Assembly (NCBI GenBank): GCA_900110015.1 | Contig: FOCD01000008.1 | Coordinates: 1 to 64,000 of the forward strand | Direction: 5' to 3' | Length of the DNA stretch: 64,000 nt | From: Terribacillus saccharophilus | GTDB lineage: Bacteria; Bacillota; Bacilli; Bacillales; Amphibacillaceae | Shown: in pieces, positions 61,221 to 64,000 of the stretch | Position numbering within the stretch: position 1 is the stretch's first letter | Layout of the letters: each line of letters opens with the position of its first letter | Made by a program: the position numbers and the translations under genes | The notes under the pieces: generated by a model | Told to the model about the DNA's origin: nothing | The model's database searches: none | Seen by the model: only the letters and a program-made list of their open reading frames with translations

Positions 61221-61319
61221 TTCATTATACCAGTGCTCACATAAATTCCAAAGAAGAGCGTATATCCGGATTGGTTGTCCCATATAGTGTACAAATGCGC
61301 GGTATGGGAGGAAGCACGA

Positions 61320-62042
61320 ATGACTAGAAGATGGATTGCAGGAGCCATAGCAGCTGCGCTGTTTATCATGCTGCTCGCTTACTACGTACCGAAGATTGTC
61401 ACCACACAGGAATCTTCTCATTCCTGGTCCTTGCCGTTAGCTGGCAAGACGATTGTAATAGATCCGGGGCATGGTGGTGTCGATGGTGGGGCGGAAGGTT
61501 CTGATGGGACACAGGAAGCGGGAATTACATTAGCAGTCTCAAAAATGCTGCGGGACTATTTGCAGCAGGCAGGTGCACTCGTCTATCTAACACGTGAAGA
61601 GGATGTGGATTTGGCGGATGAAGAGACAAAAGGGCTTTCCCGTCGGAAATCAGAGGACATAAGGAATCGGGTGGCCTTCATAGAAGAAAAGGAAGCAGAC
61701 TTTTATATTAGCATTCATACGAACGCATTGCTTTCTTCCAGATGGTCCGGAGCTCAGACGTTTTTCAATGAAGATAATGCAGGCAGTAAAGCATTAGCAA
61801 CTTTTATCCAGGATGAAATCAAACGTAACTTGGAAAATACGACGCGGGTACCGCTGGCGTTGAATACGATGTATCTGCTGAAGCATACGAAGCCGACCGG
61901 CGCGCTTGTCGAAATTGGATTCATGTCAAATCCGCGGGAGCTTGAGCTCTTGAAAGATACCCCTTATCAGGACCAGATGGCTTTCAGTATTTATGAGGGA
62001 ATCCTTCGTTATACAACCGAAAAGATACCGGAAGATGAATGA
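61320..62042 (+). CDS. cwlD: CwlD, germination-specific N-acetylmuramoyl-L-alanine amidase
   Basis: Removes side peptides to make the muramic delta-lactam of spore cortex, 240 aa. N-terminal signal/anchor (residues 4-24), then the amidase_3 domain: IVIDPGHGGVDGGAEG with the zinc His, the SIHTNA His, and EIGFMSNPREL with the catalytic Glu. ATG 61320 follows GGGAGG; the upstream in-frame extension is not used. The gene indicates an endospore former. salA follows. Confidence 0.95.
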   Translation: MTRRWIAGAIAAALFIMLLAYYVPKIVTTQESSHSWSLPLAGKTIVIDPGHGGVDGGAEGSDGTQEAGITLAVSKMLRDYLQQAGALVYLTREEDVDLADEETKGLSRRKSEDIRNRVAFIEEKEADFYISIHTNALLSSRWSGAQTFFNEDNAGSKALATFIQDEIKRNLENTTRVPLALNTMYLLKHTKPTGALVEIGFMSNPRELELLKDTPYQDQMAFSIYEGILRYTTEKIPEDE

Positions 62043-62075
62043 CCGAGCGCCGCTTGCCTAGCTGTCTTGAGAATG

Positions 62076-62115
62076 TGTTATACTAGCGGTAAAAGCAATC
62101 TGGAAAACGTTTTCC
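62076..62115 (+). promoter_or_regulatory. Extended -10 promoter and cre-like palindrome before salA
   Basis: TGTTATACT (62076-62084) is an extended -10; the -35 is poor (TTGCCT with a 19-base spacer). Just downstream is the perfect palindrome GGAAAACGTTTTCC (62102-62115), which fits the CcpA cre consensus at 12 of 14 positions and would lie in the transcribed leader. Confidence 0.5.
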
Positions 62116-62142
62116 GGAACAAGCTAGGTAGGGGGCGTTCAC

Positions 62143-63207
62143 ATGGTAACAGAAGAAAAAGTACGGGAGCTTCTGAATGAAATCGAAGATCCTTTTCTAC
62201 ATACGACGCTAGGAGAAACTGGCGCTATCGCGGACATCCGGATCAAGGAAGAGAAACGGCATGTCAGCGTGAAGATTTTGGTTGGTAAGACGAATACTGC
62301 AGAACAGATGCAGCTGCAGCAAGAAATTGTCAATGTCCTGAAGAGTGCAGGGGCTGCAACAGTAGGATTGCGCTTTGATCAGCTGCCGCAGGAGATTGTG
62401 GACCGCTACAGCCAGACACAATCCTCCGGTAAGCAACAGAAATCTTTACTGGACAAGGATACAAAGACGAAATTCATCAACATCGCCAGCGGTAAAGGCG
62501 GTGTCGGTAAATCAACTGTTACAGTCAATTTGGCAGTAGCGCTTGCGCGTATCGGCTTCAAAGTCGGTATCATTGATGCGGATATTTACGGCTTCAGTGT
62601 TCCCGAAATGATGGGTATCGAGAAACGGCCGGAAGTGGTTGATGACAAAATTACACCAGTAGAGCGTTTTGGCGTGAAGATTATCTCGATGGGCTTCTTC
62701 GTGGAAGATAACGGACCAGTCATCTGGCGCGGACCAATGCTCGGTAAAATGCTGACAAGCTTCTTCAAAGAAGTACAATGGGGCGATGATTTGGATTACT
62801 TGCTTGTCGACCTACCGCCGGGAACAGGAGATGTGGCTTTAGACATCCACACAATGCTGCCATCCTCTAAGGAAATTATCGTCACAACGCCGCATCCTAA
62901 TGCAGCGTTCGTTGCTGCGCGTGCTGGTCAAATGGCGCTTCGCACAGAGCATGAAATCCTTGGTGTTGTAGAAAACATGGCGTACTACGAGGTACAGGCA
63001 ACTGGTGAGAAAGAATACGTCTTCGGCCAAGGTGGGGGAGACAAGCTAGCGGATGCACTTGAAACAGAAGTTATCGGACGCTTGCCGCTCGCACAGCCAT
63101 ATAAAGAAGAAGGAGTCTTTGCTCCCGCTGTTTATCAAGAAAATCATCCGCTCGGAGATGCGTATGATGACTTGGCAAGAGCGATTTTAGAGAAATACAT
63201 GCAATAA
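62143..63207 (+). CDS. salA: SalA/Mrp-family P-loop ATPase
   Basis: 354 aa. N-terminal DUF59/MIP18-like region (1-90), then an Mrp NTPase with the deviant Walker A SGKGGVGKSTV near residue 115, VDLPPGTGDVALDI, and PHPNAAFVAARAG. Mrp proteins carry Fe-S clusters; B. subtilis SalA indirectly activates protease genes by repressing scoC. The CxxC used by Fe-S carriers is not obvious, so the regulatory type is more likely. SD GGTAGGGGG. Beyond it gerD would be expected. Confidence 0.92.
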   Translation: MVTEEKVRELLNEIEDPFLHTTLGETGAIADIRIKEEKRHVSVKILVGKTNTAEQMQLQQEIVNVLKSAGAATVGLRFDQLPQEIVDRYSQTQSSGKQQKSLLDKDTKTKFINIASGKGGVGKSTVTVNLAVALARIGFKVGIIDADIYGFSVPEMMGIEKRPEVVDDKITPVERFGVKIISMGFFVEDNGPVIWRGPMLGKMLTSFFKEVQWGDDLDYLLVDLPPGTGDVALDIHTMLPSSKEIIVTTPHPNAAFVAARAGQMALRTEHEILGVVENMAYYEVQATGEKEYVFGQGGGDKLADALETEVIGRLPLAQPYKEEGVFAPAVYQENHPLGDAYDDLARAILEKYMQ

Positions 63208-63238
63208 AAAGCTGAGAGCATTTGCTCTCAGCTTTTTC
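63206..63238. terminator. Bidirectional terminator
   Basis: AAAAAGCTGAGAGCA-TT-TGCTCTCAGCTTTTT, about 15 bp, with T runs in both directions between convergent genes. Confidence 0.94.
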
Positions 63239-64000
63239 TATTTGTCGAAGCTGCTTGATCCTGTAATATTCGCACCTTTGATAAAGTACTTCTGGAAGAC
63301 GAAGAATAGAATAATTACAGGCAGCAATACAAGCAAGGAACCAGCCATCAGGTAATTCCATTGCGTGCTCGCCTGCTCTTTGAATACTTGCAATCCGATT
63401 TGCAGCGTATAAAGACTTTCATCATTCACGTATAGTAAAGGACCGAGGAAGTCATTCCATGCACCGTTAAAGGAGAAGATGGCTACTGTTGCCAGTGCCG
63501 GCTTCACAAGAGGCAGGGCAATTTTCCTCCAAATATAGAAGTGATTCGCACCTTCCATTTTTGCGGCTTCAATCATTTCGTTCGGAATCGTACGGAAGAA
63601 CTGACGAAGCAGGAAGATATTGAACGCACTGCCGAACAAGGCGGGTACGACGAGCGGATAATACGTATTCAGCCATTCCAGCTTAGCGAACAGAACATAT
63701 TGTGGAATCAGTGTCACAAAACCAGGAATCATCATTGTCGATAGGACGATTGTGAATAGGATATTCTTGCCTGGAAACGGGATCTTAGCAAATCCGTAAG
63801 CGATAAAGCTATTTACAAATACGTTAGCGACCACACAAATGAGTGTGATTGTAATTGTATTCACTGCATACGTCGTAAACGGAGCGGACTGCCATGTATG
63901 TACGTAGTTCTCCCAATGCCATTCCTGCGGCAACAGGGTAGGCGGAAACTGCATGATTTCCTCCATCGGTTTGAGAGAGGTGCTAATCATCCACCAAATT
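63238..64000 (-). CDS. Carbohydrate ABC transporter permease (MalG/MsmG type), 5' end beyond window
   Basis: At least 254 codons; the frame is still open at base 64000 (reading ...IWWMISTSLKPMEE), so the start lies outside and the ATG at 63990 is internal. Membrane helices alternate with the EAA loop MIEAAKMEGANHFYIWRKIALPLVKPAL, which docks the ATPase. The C-terminus QKYFIKGANITGSSSFDK is typical of sugar permeases of the CUT1 family. The partner permease and binding protein should be upstream on the minus strand, outside the window. Sugar not predictable. Confidence 0.92.
   Translation of the reverse strand, partial: IWWMISTSLKPMEEIMQFPPTLLPQEWHWENYVHTWQSAPFTTYAVNTITITLICVVANVFVNSFIAYGFAKIPFPGKNILFTIVLSTMMIPGFVTLIPQYVLFAKLEWLNTYYPLVVPALFGSAFNIFLLRQFFRTIPNEMIEAAKMEGANHFYIWRKIALPLVKPALATVAIFSFNGAWNDFLGPLLYVNDESLYTLQIGLQVFKEQASTQWNYLMAGSLLVLLPVIILFFVFQKYFIKGANITGSSSFDK

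Noticed and set aside
52448..61319. Transposon, integrase, prophage or CRISPR remains in the accessory block
   Set aside because: Looked for transposase or integrase motifs, regularly spaced repeats and flanking direct repeats; none could be recognised.
61125..61421. Minus-strand frames translating the tandem repeats into 6-residue repeats
   Set aside because: No SD, and they overlap the start of cwlD and the promoter region; periodicity follows from an 18-bp repeat being divisible by three.

Overview
The window comes from a low-to-moderate GC, endospore-forming Firmicute of the family Bacillaceae. Evidence: the gene order ctsR-mcsA-mcsB-clpC-radA, then ispD to sigH, rpoB/rpoC, the str/S10/spc/alpha ribosomal clusters, ecfA1-ecfA2-ecfT, truA, rplM-rpsI, cwlD and salA follows Bacillus subtilis closely; the SD sequences are strong (AAGGAGG type); TTG and GTG starts are common; and sigH, the spore-cortex amidase cwlD, a Cys T-box and L10/L13 leader RNAs are present. 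The protein variants recall halotolerant relatives, but I cannot fix the genus from sequence alone.

Layout. 1-1000: end of an rRNA operon (5S) and a lineage-specific mgtC. 1034-5676: the CtsR operon behind a textbook CtsR operator. 5783-8500: radA and the PIN/TRAM gene yacL; the usual disA between them is missing. 8534-16463: ispD, ispF, gltX, a T-box-controlled cysE-cysS-mrnC-rlmB-rae1 unit, sigH, a small L33 gene (rpmGB) and secE. 16514-19705: nusG, L11/L1 and L10/L12 with RNA autoregulatory signals. 19760-28198: rsmC, a 627-base leader, rpoB and rpoC. 28343-33116: L7Ae-like protein, rpsL, rpsG, fusA, tuf. 33175-48045: the S10-spc-alpha supercluster from two tandem promoters, including secY, adk, infA, rpmJ and rpoA; the usual map gene after adk is missing. 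48147-52447: ECF transporter core, truA, rplM-rpsI. 52494-61128: a block of accessory genes (PadR/DUF2812 pair, several unknowns, a lipoprotein phosphodiesterase, small membrane and coat-like proteins, a cation efflux protein, a VOC protein, a Nudix hydrolase) where B. subtilis has almost nothing. 61320-63238: cwlD and salA. 63238-64000: a sugar ABC permease running off the window end.

How the genes work together. Nearly all of the first 52 kb is the transcription and translation core: RNA polymerase subunits, NusG, elongation factors, IF1, most r-proteins, two aminoacyl-tRNA synthetases, rRNA and 23S maturation enzymes, SecE/SecY and adenylate kinase. It is controlled by sigma-A promoters and RNA-level feedback (T-box, L1-type, L10 and L13 leaders, terminators). 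The CtsR/McsAB/ClpC unit provides protein quality control.

I did not find a convincing entirely new system. The most worthwhile signals are: loss of disA and map from otherwise conserved operons; a perfect 18-base palindrome wedged between the nusG SD and start codon; paired L1-site mimics before rplK and rplA; a promoter firing straight into a terminator before nusG; three 18-bp tandem repeats upstream of cwlD; and the PadR/DUF2812 pair with a long inverted repeat.
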